This document shows positions 6,096 to 14,319 of a stretch of 18,141 nucleotides of DNA, piece after piece. The translations under genes were made by a program, and so were the position numbers. The DNA is from Paenibacillus sp. Its GTDB lineage: Bacteria > Bacillota > Bacilli > Paenibacillales > Paenibacillaceae. The stretch covers positions 1-18,141 of the forward strand of contig JAQSXN010000006.1 in assembly GCA_029256665.1 (NCBI GenBank), read 5' to 3'. Within the stretch, counting starts at the first letter, position 1. Each line of letters opens with the position of its first letter. A model generated the notes under the pieces. It was not told where the DNA came from. It did not search any database and saw nothing but the letters and a program-made list of their open reading frames with translations.

Positions 6096-6473
6096 ATGTT
6101 TCAGGCAAGGGGAGAAAAACATTGGGTCATTCCGGACGGATTTATTCCGCCGGACAGCTCCGGTGCGCTGACAAGCCACGAATCGGTCTGCGTGCTCAAT
6201 ACGTCTTCGGAAGAAGCGCTTCTTCGATTCACGGTCTTTTTTGAGGATCGGGAGCCGCTCGAGGATATGCTCTACGTTGTGCCGGCCCGGCGCACGAAAC
6301 ATATCCGGACGACATCGCTGCTCAAGAACGGCGAAGGCATCCCGATCGGCGTGCCGTACGCCATCGAAGTGAAAAGCGACATACCGGTAATCGTGCAATA
6401 TAGCAGACTCGACGCAACGCAAGCGGAGAACGCGTTGATGTCGACGATGGCCTATCCGTTGAAATCGAAATAG
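6096..6473 (+). CDS. ASRT-family small-molecule-binding protein (sensory rhodopsin transducer-like)
   Basis: The product is 125 aa, the normal length for the family of the Anabaena sensory rhodopsin transducer (PF07100, former DUF1362). Family hallmarks visible are WVIPDGFIPP near the N-terminus, SHESVCVLNTSSEEA, TVFFEDREPLED, the highly conserved VVPARRTKHIRT and the C-terminal VQYSRLDATQAENALMST. The fold is a compact beta-sandwich forming tetramers. Comparative genomics work on this superfamily proposed that members outside rhodopsin operons bind small molecules, probably sugars. There is no rhodopsin gene here. GGGGAGG lies 7 bases before the ATG, so translation should be strong, and rhaI follows 36 bases later. 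The role within rhamnose use is unknown; ligand buffering, sensing, or a sugar-ring function are possible but unproved. Confidence 0.87.
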   Translation: MFQARGEKHWVIPDGFIPPDSSGALTSHESVCVLNTSSEEALLRFTVFFEDREPLEDMLYVVPARRTKHIRTTSLLKNGEGIPIGVPYAIEVKSDIPVIVQYSRLDATQAENALMSTMAYPLKSK

Positions 6474-6509
6474 AACCAATACGAGAAAAGATAGAGAGGA
6501 TGCCTAAAC

Positions 6510-7730
6510 ATGACTGATCGCGCATACGTGTTGTTTGAAGAGGAGCAAGCTGCAAGAGGCATTAAGCTGAACGACGTGAAAGCCAAGCTGAAAGGGCTTC
6601 GCATCGAAACGCCATCGTGGGGTTACGGCGATTCCGGCACGCGATTCAAGGTATTCCAAAAGGAAGGCGTGCCGCGCAATCCGTTCGAAAAATTCGAGGA
6701 TGCCGCGCAAGTGCACAAGCTGACGGGACTCGCGCCGTCCGTTGCCATCCATATTCCATGGGACAAAGTGGACGACTACGGCAAGCTGAGAAGCCATGCG
6801 GAAGGTCTGGGCCTCACGATCGGAGCGATCAACCCGAACCTGTTCCAGGACGACGACTATATGCTGGGCAGCATCACGAACGCCGACGCGGCGATCCGCC
6901 GCAAAGCGACGGATCACCTGCTTGAATGCGTGGACATCGCCAAAGAAACGGGCTCCAAAGATTTAAGCCTGTGGTTCGCGGACGGCACCAATTATCCGGG
7001 CCAAGGCAATATTCGGAAGCGCAAGGCGTGGATGCAAGAAGGGCTTGGCGAAATGTATAAAGCGCTTGCGCCGGATATGCGCATGCTGATCGAATACAAA
7101 TGCTTCGAGCCGGCGTTCTATCATACCGATCTCGCGGATTGGGGCATGGCGTACAACGCGGCGCTCAAGCTGGGTCCGCAGGCTGAAGTGCTTGTCGATA
7201 CGGGTCATCATCTGCCGGGTGCCAACATCGAGCATATCGTCGCTTATCTGATCGACGAGAAACGCCTCGGCGGCTTCCACTTCAACAGCCGCAAATACGC
7301 GGACGACGATCTGATCGTAGGCTCCGTCAACCCTTACGAGCTGTTCCTTATTTTCTATCAAATTCTGAGCGCTGCCAATGATCGCGACGAAGCGATTCAA
7401 GCCTGCGTCGACAATATCGCTTACATGATCGATCAATCCCACAATATCGAAGCCAAAGTGCCCGCCATGCTGCGTTCCGTGCTGAACGTTCAAACGCAGT
7501 TCGCCAAGGCGCTTCTGGTTAATCATGACGAAGTGGAAGCGGCAGCTAATCGCGGCGACGTGCTGGGCGCGGAGCATGCGGTGCGCAGCGCGTTCGAATT
7601 CGATGTGAATCCTCTCTTGCGGGCATACCGCGAAGAGCAAGGCTTGTCGGTTGACCCCATGGGCGCCTACCTGGCATCCAGCTATGGAAAAGACATTGCC
7701 GTCCGAGGCAAAGGCGGTGCGAGCTGGTGA
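6510..7730 (+). CDS. rhaI: L-rhamnose isomerase (RhaI type)
   Basis: The 406-aa product converts L-rhamnose to L-rhamnulose. It is the Pseudomonas stutzeri-like RhaI form, a xylose-isomerase-type TIM barrel, and not the RhaA form of enteric bacteria. Expected metal ligands are visible: E195 (LIEYKCFEP), D230 and H233 (VLVDTGHH), H257 (GGFHFNSRKY) and the acidic cluster D265-D267. The spacing of these residues agrees with my memory of the P. stutzeri enzyme (E219, D254, H257, H281, D289). A later ligand is probably in IDQSHN. AGAGAGGA ends 9 bases before the ATG. The stop codon overlaps the GTG start of rhaB by four bases, indicating translational coupling. Confidence 0.95.
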   Translation: MTDRAYVLFEEEQAARGIKLNDVKAKLKGLRIETPSWGYGDSGTRFKVFQKEGVPRNPFEKFEDAAQVHKLTGLAPSVAIHIPWDKVDDYGKLRSHAEGLGLTIGAINPNLFQDDDYMLGSITNADAAIRRKATDHLLECVDIAKETGSKDLSLWFADGTNYPGQGNIRKRKAWMQEGLGEMYKALAPDMRMLIEYKCFEPAFYHTDLADWGMAYNAALKLGPQAEVLVDTGHHLPGANIEHIVAYLIDEKRLGGFHFNSRKYADDDLIVGSVNPYELFLIFYQILSAANDRDEAIQACVDNIAYMIDQSHNIEAKVPAMLRSVLNVQTQFAKALLVNHDEVEAAANRGDVLGAEHAVRSAFEFDVNPLLRAYREEQGLSVDPMGAYLASSYGKDIAVRGKGGASW

Positions 7731-9211
7731 CGAAGCCGCACGTACTGGCATTCGATCTTGGCGCCAGCAGCGGCAGAGCGATGCTTGGCCGGCTCGAGGA
7801 TGGCAAGATCGTGCTCGAAGAGCTTCACCGCTTCCCCAACGATCCCGTGCAAGCGGGAGGACGTCTTCATTGGGATATTTTAAGACTTCTGCACGAGCTC
7901 AAACAAAGCTTGCTTAAGGCCAAGCACAAGGGCATCAAGCTTAGCAGCATCGCCATCGATACGTGGGGCGTGGACTTCGGCCTGCTTGGCGGCAAGGGCA
8001 ACGAGCTGCTCGGCAATCCGATCCACTACCGCGATTCCCATACAGACGGCGTGATGGGGCGGCTGATCGACGAGCTGACCGTGGACGAAATATTCGGCCG
8101 CACGGGGATCCAGCTCTTGACGTTTAATACGCTCTATCAGATCGCCGCCATGAAGGATGCGGAGTCCCCGCTCCTGCGCGAGGCTAAACATTTCCTCATG
8201 ATTCCGGCGCTGCTGCGCTACTTCCTGACTGGCGAAATGCACAACGAGTTCTCGCTGGCTACGACGACGCAGCTGTACAATCCGCTGACCGGCGATTGGG
8301 ATGACAAGCTGCTGGAAGCCATCGGCGCGGACCGTTCGTGGTTCGGTCCGGTCGTGCAGCCCGGAACGCCGGTCGGTCGTTTGAGCGACGCGCTATGCGC
8401 GGAGCTCGGCATCGAATCGGTGCCGGTCATCGCGGTCGCCGAGCACGATACGGGCTCCGCCGTCGCGGCGGTGCCCGCCAGTGACCGCTCCTTCGCATAC
8501 TTGAGCTGCGGCACATGGTCTCTCATCGGCACGGAGGTTAGCGAGCCTGTCATCGACGCCAAGTCGCAGGAGCTTAACTTCACGAACGAAGGCGGCGTAT
8601 ACGGCACGTATCGCCTCCTCAAAAACATTATGGGACTTTGGATTCTTCAAGAATGCAGACGCGAGTGGGAGCGGGACGGCGTCAGCTATTCGTTCCCCGA
8701 GCTCGTCGCCCTTGCGTCGGCGGCGGAGCCGTTCGCCTGCTTCATCGACTCCGACGACGAGCAGTTCCTTCCTCCCGGCGATATGCCTGCCCGCATCCGC
8801 GATTATTGCGCGCGTACGGGACAGCAGGCGCCGGAAGGAGCCGGAGCGTATGTCAGGGTCATTTTGGAAAGCTTGGCGTTTAAGTACCGTTATGCTTTGG
8901 AACAAACGGAATCCTTGTCGGGCGTTACGTACGACGGACTGCACATGGTAGGCGGAGGGATTCAGAACACGCTGCTCTGCGAGTGGACCGCGAACGCGAT
9001 CGGCAAGCCGGTCTGGGCGGGCCCGACGGAAGGAAGCGCGATCGGCAACATGCTGGTACAATGGATTACGAGCGGGGAGCTTGGCGATATCTGGGAAGCC
9101 AGACGCGTCGTCGGCGAATCGTTCCCTATAGCCGTTTACGAGCCCGAAAACCGACAGCAATGGGACGAAGCGTATTCGAAGTTCCTGAAGGCGACGGGCT
9201 TGGCGAATTAA
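7727..9211 (+). CDS. rhaB: Rhamnulokinase
   Basis: The product is a 494-aa FGGY-family kinase that phosphorylates L-rhamnulose to L-rhamnulose-1-phosphate with ATP. The first ATP-binding segment AFDLGASSGRAMLG is at residues 9-22, followed by AIDTWGVDFGLL, the family-typical PIHYRDSHTDG, AVAEHDTGSAV, the phosphate motif LSCGTWSLIG and the adenosine motif MVGGGIQNTLLCEWTANA with GPTEGSAIGN. Length and motif order are those of bacterial RhaB. The start is GTG inside the rhaI stop region (GTGA overlap), and the RBS would be the G-rich end of rhaI (AAAGGCGGTG). It feeds directly into the aldolase half of RhaEW. Confidence 0.95.
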   Translation: MTKPHVLAFDLGASSGRAMLGRLEDGKIVLEELHRFPNDPVQAGGRLHWDILRLLHELKQSLLKAKHKGIKLSSIAIDTWGVDFGLLGGKGNELLGNPIHYRDSHTDGVMGRLIDELTVDEIFGRTGIQLLTFNTLYQIAAMKDAESPLLREAKHFLMIPALLRYFLTGEMHNEFSLATTTQLYNPLTGDWDDKLLEAIGADRSWFGPVVQPGTPVGRLSDALCAELGIESVPVIAVAEHDTGSAVAAVPASDRSFAYLSCGTWSLIGTEVSEPVIDAKSQELNFTNEGGVYGTYRLLKNIMGLWILQECRREWERDGVSYSFPELVALASAAEPFACFIDSDDEQFLPPGDMPARIRDYCARTGQQAPEGAGAYVRVILESLAFKYRYALEQTESLSGVTYDGLHMVGGGIQNTLLCEWTANAIGKPVWAGPTEGSAIGNMLVQWITSGELGDIWEARRVVGESFPIAVYEPENRQQWDEAYSKFLKATGLAN

Positions 9212-9250
9212 TAGATGTTCAGATCGATGAAGGTCGGAAAGAGGGATAAG

Positions 9251-10009
9251 ATGCTGGTTGCCGAGCGTTACGATAAAATTGTACAGCTGGTAAACGAGAG
9301 AGGCAGTATTCGCGTGACGGAGCTGAGCGAGCTGTGCCAGGTGACGGAAGAAACGATTCGCCGCGACCTGGACCGCTTGGAGCAGGCCGGACGTTTGCGC
9401 CGCTCGCATGGCGGTGCGGTAAGCGTAAAGGAGCAGCAGCCGGAAATCCCTTATTTCGAGAGGGAGATCGTCCGAGCGGACGAGAAACGTTCCATTGCCG
9501 AGGAGGCGATCAAGCTGATCCGGCCGGGCGAACGGGTGCTGCTGGACGCCAGTTCCACGGCCTGGTATATGGCGCAGAGCATGCCGGATATTCCGCTTAC
9601 AGTGCTAACGAACTCCATCAAGGTTGCCATGGAGCTTGCGGGCAAGGAGCGGATCGAGGTTATCTCGACGGGCGGCATCCTGGCCTCGCGCAGCTTGTCT
9701 TACGTGGGGCCGCTGGCGGAGCGCTCTCTCGATGCCTACCACGTCGATCGAACTTTTTTATCCTGCAAGGGCGTCCACCTGGACCGCGGCGTGAGCGAAT
9801 CCAACGAGCTGCAAGCTCGGATCAAGCACCGGATGGTCGGCATGGCGGACGAGGTCGTTCTGCTCGCGGACTCCAGCAAGTTCGGCGTCCAGGCGTTCAC
9901 CCATGTGGCGGAGCTTGGGGCCATTCATCGGATCATTACGGATAACGGACTGACTCCGGAGCTCGCGACAGGGCTTCGAGATCGCCAAATAACCGTTACG
10001 ACGGTATAA
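9251..10009 (+). CDS. rhaR: DeoR-family regulator of rhamnose catabolism
   Basis: The product is 252 aa, the usual DeoR size. The N-terminal winged helix contains GSIRVTELSELCQVTEETIRR with the DeoR-typical wing RRSHGGAV; the C-terminal sugar-phosphate-sensing domain has GERVLLDASSTAWYMA, a TNS segment, STGG and LLADSSKFG. ATG 9251 is chosen because AAAGAGGG lies 5 bases upstream; in-frame ATGs at 9215 and 9230 have poor sites. In Bacillus subtilis a DeoR-type RhaR represses the rhamnose operon and responds to a pathway intermediate; placement between rhaB and lutA suggests the same here and predicts that it also controls lutABC. Its likely targets are the 17-bp direct repeats at the operon promoter. 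The symbol rests on context. Confidence 0.85.
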   Translation: MLVAERYDKIVQLVNERGSIRVTELSELCQVTEETIRRDLDRLEQAGRLRRSHGGAVSVKEQQPEIPYFEREIVRADEKRSIAEEAIKLIRPGERVLLDASSTAWYMAQSMPDIPLTVLTNSIKVAMELAGKERIEVISTGGILASRSLSYVGPLAERSLDAYHVDRTFLSCKGVHLDRGVSESNELQARIKHRMVGMADEVVLLADSSKFGVQAFTHVAELGAIHRIITDNGLTPELATGLRDRQITVTTV

Positions 10010-10024
10010 CAGGTGGGGGCAGCG

Positions 10025-10753
10025 ATGAAAGTATCACTATTTATTACATGTCTCAGCGACGCCATTTTCCCGCGGGTCGGCGAAGCGATGGTCAGACTGC
10101 TGGCGAATTACGGCGTGACGCTGGAATTCCCGCGCGTGCAGACCTGCTGCGGTCAGCCCGCCTTTAATAGCGGATATTGGAAGGAAGCCCGCGACTCTGC
10201 CCGGACGATTCTGGACGCGTTCGAGGACAGCGACTTCGTCATCTCTCCTTCCGGTTCCTGCACGGGCATGCTGCATCATTATCCGAAGCTGTTCGAGAAC
10301 GATCCCGTCATGCTGAAGCGGGCGGAGTCGCTGCGGTCGAAGTCGTACGAATTCACCCAGTTCCTCGTGCAGGTGCTCGGCGTCACGGACGTCGGCGCCA
10401 CCTTCCCGCGCAAGGTCACGTACCATCCTTCCTGCCATGGCAGCCGCATCCTCGGCGTCAAGGACGAGCCGATGCAGCTGATGCAAAGCGTCAGGGGCAT
10501 GGAGCTCGTGCCGCTGCCGTTCGCGGAGGATTGCTGCGGCTTCGGCGGCACCTTTGCCGTCAAGATGGCCGACATCTCCGGGGCGATGGTGACCGAGAAG
10601 GCCGATCACGTGCTGGAGACGGAAGCCGAGGTGCTGGTCGGCCTCGACATGGCCTGCCTGATGAATATCGCGGGAAATCTGCATTATCGCGGAGAGCCGG
10701 TGCGCGTCATGCATCTGGCCGAACTGCTGTACGAGGGAGTGAAGGAAGCATGA
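10025..10753 (+). CDS. lutA: L-lactate oxidation complex subunit LutA
   Basis: The product is 242 aa, near the usual 238. It has the two CCG-type cysteine motifs of the heterodisulfide-reductase/GlpC-like fold: TCCGQPAFNSGY (C41, C42) and EDCCGFGGTFAVK (C170, C171), which bind an iron-sulfur cofactor. With LutB and LutC it oxidises L-lactate to pyruvate in the cytoplasm. AGGTGG ends 8 bases before ATG 10025; a GTG at 10013 is less likely. Only 15 bases separate it from rhaR, so it continues the rhamnose operon. ATGA overlap couples it to lutB. No lactate permease gene accompanies it. Confidence 0.95.
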   Translation: MKVSLFITCLSDAIFPRVGEAMVRLLANYGVTLEFPRVQTCCGQPAFNSGYWKEARDSARTILDAFEDSDFVISPSGSCTGMLHHYPKLFENDPVMLKRAESLRSKSYEFTQFLVQVLGVTDVGATFPRKVTYHPSCHGSRILGVKDEPMQLMQSVRGMELVPLPFAEDCCGFGGTFAVKMADISGAMVTEKADHVLETEAEVLVGLDMACLMNIAGNLHYRGEPVRVMHLAELLYEGVKEA

Positions 10754-12273
10754 GCGGAGGGAAAACGGGAGCGACGGTCAAGGCAAGAGCCGAGCTGGCG
10801 CTGAACGACGAATTTCTGCGCAAGGCGGTCAAATTCACGACGGAACGTCTGCGGAACGGCAAGAAAAAGGCGACCGAGGACCATGGCAACTGGGAAGAAT
10901 GGCGCGAGCGCGGCCGGCAGATCCGGCTGCATACGATCGCGCATCTGGACTATTATTTGAACTTGTTCGTCGACAATGCTAGGGCGAACGGGGTTCATGT
11001 CCATTTCGCCGATACGGCGCAGGAAGCGGTCGAGCTAACGCTCGACATCGCGGAGCATGTCGGGGCCAGGTCCGTCGTGAAATCCAAGTCGATGGTGTCG
11101 GAGGAGCTGCATCTTAACCACGCGCTGGAATCGATCGACGTCGAAGCGATCGAGACGGATCTCGGCGAATACATTATTCAGCTCGCGGGTGAGATGCCAT
11201 CCCATATCGTCATCCCGGCCATTCACAAAAACCGGTATCAGATCGCGGAGCTGCTATCCAAGGAGGCGGGGTACGAGCTGCCGCCGGACACGACGGCTTT
11301 GGCCGGCTTCGTCCGCAAGAAGCTGCGCGAGAAGTTTCTCGAAGCGGATATCGGCATGACCGGCTGCAACTTCGCGATCGCGGAGACGGGCTCCATGGTG
11401 CTCTTCGAGAACGAAGGCAACGCCCGGATGGTGACGACCGTGCCCAAAACGCAGATCACGCTGATGGGCATGGAGCGGATCATCCCGTCTTGGGAGGACC
11501 TCGAGGTGATGGCGACGTTGCTGCCAAGATCCGCAACGGGCCAGAAGCTGACGATGTACATGTCCGGCATCACGGGGCCGAAACGTTCGGCGGACGGCGA
11601 CGGGCCGGAAGAGATGCATATTATCATCGTCGACAACGGACGTTCGCTGCAGCTTGGCGATCCCGAGTTCCAAGAGCTGCTGAACTGCATCCGCTGCGGC
11701 GCCTGTCTCAACGCGTGCCCGGTGTACCGCCATATCGGCGGCCACGCCTATGGCAGCACGTACAGCGGCCCGATCGGAGCGGTGCTTACGCCGTCGCTCA
11801 ACAAAAACATCGCGGAGTGGGATGATATCGCGAACGCGTCGAGCTTATGCGGCGCCTGCTACGAGGCATGCCCGGTCAAGATTCCGCTGCATGACATGCT
11901 CGTTTACTTGCGCCGACGCAAGGTGGAGAGCGGCAACGGCAGCAAGCTGGAGGGCATGGGCATGCAAGGCTTCGCCGCAGTGATGGGCGATTCCAAAGTG
12001 ATGGGCGGCTTAATGCGGCTAGGCAAGCTGGGGCAGAAGCTCGTCGTGCGCGACGGCTTTATCCGCACGAAGCTGGGTCCGCTGAAGGGCTGGAACACGT
12101 ACCGCGTGACGCCGAGCTTGCCGAAGCAATCGTTTCGCGACCGCTGGGCGACGCTGGATCAGGAACTGAAGGCCGAGCTGCGCGAGATGACGCCTGACAT
12201 GCGCGAGCGCTTGGAGCGGAAGGCGCGCGAGCAGCAGCAATCCAAAGGGCAGGGAGGTCACGGCCATGGCTGA
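10750..12273 (+). CDS. lutB: L-lactate oxidation complex iron-sulfur subunit LutB
   Basis: The product is 507 aa, somewhat longer than the 470-480 typical of the family, with extra residues in the charged C-terminal tail (REQQQSKGQGGHGHG). An LUD domain occupies residues 50-290 (IAETGSMVLFENEGNARM, TQITLMGMERIIPSWEDLEV). Two ferredoxin-like clusters follow: CIRCGACLNACPVYRH (C313, C316, C319, C323) and LCGACYEACPVKIP (C367, C370, C374). It passes electrons from lactate oxidation. The start ATG overlaps the lutA stop. The frame is also open far upstream of this ATG, but that part lies over lutA and carries no family motifs. Confidence 0.95.
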   Translation: MSGGKTGATVKARAELALNDEFLRKAVKFTTERLRNGKKKATEDHGNWEEWRERGRQIRLHTIAHLDYYLNLFVDNARANGVHVHFADTAQEAVELTLDIAEHVGARSVVKSKSMVSEELHLNHALESIDVEAIETDLGEYIIQLAGEMPSHIVIPAIHKNRYQIAELLSKEAGYELPPDTTALAGFVRKKLREKFLEADIGMTGCNFAIAETGSMVLFENEGNARMVTTVPKTQITLMGMERIIPSWEDLEVMATLLPRSATGQKLTMYMSGITGPKRSADGDGPEEMHIIIVDNGRSLQLGDPEFQELLNCIRCGACLNACPVYRHIGGHAYGSTYSGPIGAVLTPSLNKNIAEWDDIANASSLCGACYEACPVKIPLHDMLVYLRRRKVESGNGSKLEGMGMQGFAAVMGDSKVMGGLMRLGKLGQKLVVRDGFIRTKLGPLKGWNTYRVTPSLPKQSFRDRWATLDQELKAELREMTPDMRERLERKAREQQQSKGQGGHGHG

Positions 12274-13033
12274 CGTTACATCGAGAAAGCAAGGAAACGG
12301 CAATGCGGCCGAGACGCATGAAGAATGGCTCTCCCGCCTGGAGGAGCAATCGCGCAAGAAGCAGGAACGGTTTATGAACGGCATCTCGGAGCGGCTCCGT
12401 CATCCGAGAATGACGCAGGCGCCGCAGCACCCTTACCGAGGAGCTCCCGATTTCTGGCGGCAGCTCGACTGGTCGCGGGAGGAGAAGGTGAAGGCGTTCA
12501 CGGACAATTTCCTGTCCGTGGGCGGTCATGTCGCAAGGCTTCAGGGGATGGACGAGGTCTCTACCTTCATCGCGGTCAAAGCGGAGGAGATGGGCGCCAA
12601 ATATTTGATCCGCCAGGACGAGCCGGCGCTCGCCGAACTTGGGCTTGAGAAGCTGCTGCCGGACGTGCGGACGTCGGTCTGGAACAGCGACGCCGAGAAG
12701 CAGTGGAAGGCGCTTGCGGCGGGAGCCGATTTCGGCGTCGTGCAGGCGGATCACGCCGTGGCGTATACCGGCTCGGTCGTCGTATTGTCCGCCAAGGAGA
12801 AGGGACGTTCCGTCAGCCTGCTGCCGACGGTGCTGTTTATCGTCATTCCGGTGGAGCGGCTGAAGACCCGTCTGGGCGAAGTGTTAGTAGGCTTGGATGA
12901 AGCCGGGCGCGAAGCTTTGCCTGCCGGCGTTCACTTTATTACCGGTCCAAGCCGCTCGTCCGACATCGAGAACGATCTGACGATCGGCGTGCACGGTCCC
13001 GGCATCGTATACGCGCTTATAGTCGGGCAATAG
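12266..13033 (+). CDS. lutC: L-lactate oxidation complex subunit LutC
   Basis: The 255-aa product is an LUD-domain protein, slightly longer than the usual 240 because of a charged N-terminus. Visible family parts are RLQGMDEVSTFIAVKAEEMG, the mid-protein AGADFGVVQADHAVAYTGSVVV and the C-terminal FITGPSRSSDIENDLTIGVHGPG. It completes the LutABC lactate-oxidising complex. Its ATG overlaps the lutB end by 8 bases, with GGGAGG inside lutB as the ribosome binding site. Last gene of the operon; the terminator starts 30 bases after its stop. Confidence 0.94.
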   Translation: MADVTSRKQGNGNAAETHEEWLSRLEEQSRKKQERFMNGISERLRHPRMTQAPQHPYRGAPDFWRQLDWSREEKVKAFTDNFLSVGGHVARLQGMDEVSTFIAVKAEEMGAKYLIRQDEPALAELGLEKLLPDVRTSVWNSDAEKQWKALAAGADFGVVQADHAVAYTGSVVVLSAKEKGRSVSLLPTVLFIVIPVERLKTRLGEVLVGLDEAGREALPAGVHFITGPSRSSDIENDLTIGVHGPGIVYALIVGQ

Positions 13034-13062
13034 GCCAGCTGTGGGCGGAACGGGACAAGAAG

Positions 13063-13106
13063 AAGCCAGCCTTCGGTCATCATGCGATGAACGAAGGCTG
13101 GCTTTT
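13063..13106 (+). terminator. Intrinsic terminator of the rhamnose-lactate operon
   Basis: A perfect 13-bp stem AAGCCAGCCTTCG / CGAAGGCTGGCTT (13063-13075 and 13092-13104), with an inner TCATC/GATGA pairing, ends in four T. The T-poor other side makes it weaker for the convergent minus-strand gene. Confidence 0.88.
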
Positions 13107-13142
13107 GCGTGTTTATGGAAAACAGTAAGTAACCTATATGTG

Positions 13143-13169
13143 CGATAGCCCGAAAAAATCGGGCTATCG
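13143..13169 (-). terminator. Hairpin after the J-like membrane protein gene
   Basis: CGATAGCCCGA and TCGGGCTATCG form a perfect 11-bp stem with a five-base loop. It lies about 35 bases after the minus-strand stop at 13204. No T-run follows on either strand, so termination efficiency is uncertain; it may stabilise the 3' end instead. Confidence 0.5.
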
Positions 13170-13203
13170 GTGCCCGGAGCGGCAAGCCCCGCCTCCTCCA
13201 AAA

Positions 13204-14109
13204 CTACGGCTGCGCCGCGGCTAGGTGAGTCTCGATAAATCGGAGCGCGTTCTCCGGCCTCGTCGAGTTGACGCGAATGCCAACGATGAGATCCGTCTTC
13301 GCGAGCGGCAGATTCTTGTATAAGACGGTATCCTTCAGGTCGATGCCGTAAATGTGCTCCTCCGGCACGTCCTCCGTCGACAGCTTGAGCGTCCGATCGT
13401 CCGAAGCGCCCGCAATCTCCGGCTTGCCGTCGAGCGGCAAAAGAGCGCCCTGCATGCCGATCCACTCGAACATGGCGCGATCCATAAAGTAGATGTCCGG
13501 TTTTTCCGACATAAGCGTAACGACGGCCTTCTGCAGGTAGGCATATTGGTTCATGTCGTCCTGCGGCACGAAGATGATGTTCGACTGTACCCGTTTCCAT
13601 TCCGGAATCGCGCTCATCAAGATATCGTTGACGGATTCCGTGTTGTCCTTGCCTTCGGGCTGCATGAACGTGCCATAGAAGGAGACGTCGAGATCGATCG
13701 GCGGAAGGCTGGCCAAATATTTCTCGTGCTCCCGTTTGTCGATGTAACTGTTGATGCCATAAATAATAGCGGCGATAAGTGCGATCGCGACGAACGTGTG
13801 AACCTTGTAATACCGCCAGAAATGGTCCATCTTCTGGGCTTGTCCCGCCATGCCTTTGTATTTGCCGTATTCTTGCTCGTTAAAGGCGTCGGTTACTTTC
13901 CGATCCTCGTACGCGAGAATCTGTTTGTAGGCTTCCGTGACTTTGGAGAAATCCTGATCATCGGAGGCGCTTTCATCGCCTTGCAGCTTGGTTCTGGAAC
14001 GTTCTCGGCGCATCAGCGTCGTATAACGTTTCTCGACCTCTTCTTTGGAAGCGTGCGGTTCTAACCCCATCGTCTCGTAAGCTTTGTTTAACCCATCCAT
14101 GTTTTCCAC
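13204..14109 (-). CDS. Membrane-anchored protein with a degenerate J-domain
   Basis: The product is 301 aa. Residues 6-70 resemble a DnaJ domain (LNKAYETMGLEPHASKEEVEKRY, later FSKVTEAYKQIL), but the HPD tripeptide needed to stimulate DnaK is missing; the loop is a polar SRTKLQGDESASDDQD. One membrane helix follows at about 103-120 (VHTFVAIALIAAIIYGI), preceded by basic residues, so the J part should be cytoplasmic and the roughly 180-residue C-terminal part outside. That part (IFVPQDDMNQYAYLQKAVV, KPDIYFMDRAMFEWIGMQGA, LLPLDGKPEI) recalls extracellular solute-binding proteins. GTG 14109 is chosen because AGGTGA lies 4 bases upstream; ATG 14100 is 13 away; ATG 14160 sits almost at the transcription start. 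Such proteins are known only as uncharacterised J-domain-containing proteins in relatives. Confidence 0.75.
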   Translation of the reverse strand: MENMDGLNKAYETMGLEPHASKEEVEKRYTTLMRRERSRTKLQGDESASDDQDFSKVTEAYKQILAYEDRKVTDAFNEQEYGKYKGMAGQAQKMDHFWRYYKVHTFVAIALIAAIIYGINSYIDKREHEKYLASLPPIDLDVSFYGTFMQPEGKDNTESVNDILMSAIPEWKRVQSNIIFVPQDDMNQYAYLQKAVVTLMSEKPDIYFMDRAMFEWIGMQGALLPLDGKPEIAGASDDRTLKLSTEDVPEEHIYGIDLKDTVLYKNLPLAKTDLIVGIRVNSTRPENALRFIETHLAAAQP

Positions 14110-14171
14110 TAGGTCACCTCGATTATGTTGCTTGCACGTTTCTATGTCTCTCGCTGACATTCCTACTACTT

Positions 14172-14200
14172 AGTATACGGATTTCGACGGGAATCGGCAA
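14172..14200 (-). promoter_or_regulatory. Promoter of the J-like membrane protein gene
   Basis: On the minus strand TTGCCG (14200-14195) and TATACT (14177-14172) are 17 bases apart. The expected start near 14165 makes an ATG at 14160 nearly leaderless and supports a start further in. Confidence 0.6.
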
Positions 14201-14267
14201 ACGTTCGAAATGTCTGTTTAATGAACAAATATGTCCAATTATTGTCCTCCGAAACGGCGGGAAGATT

Positions 14268-14276
14268 TGGTATACT
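14268..14276 (+). promoter_or_regulatory. Extended -10 promoter of the acetylesterase gene
   Basis: TGGTATACT has the TGn extension and a good -10. There is no clear -35. The expected start near 14283 gives a leader of about 37 bases. Confidence 0.5.
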
Positions 14277-14319
14277 GTTGAAAGCAGAACAAATTGCGGC
14301 AGAAAGGCAGTGATCGGTC

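Noticed and set aside
10177..10749. N-terminal extension of LutB
   Set aside because: The frame is open but lies wholly within lutA, has no ribosome binding site and no conserved residues; the ATGA overlap start at 10750 fits the family length.
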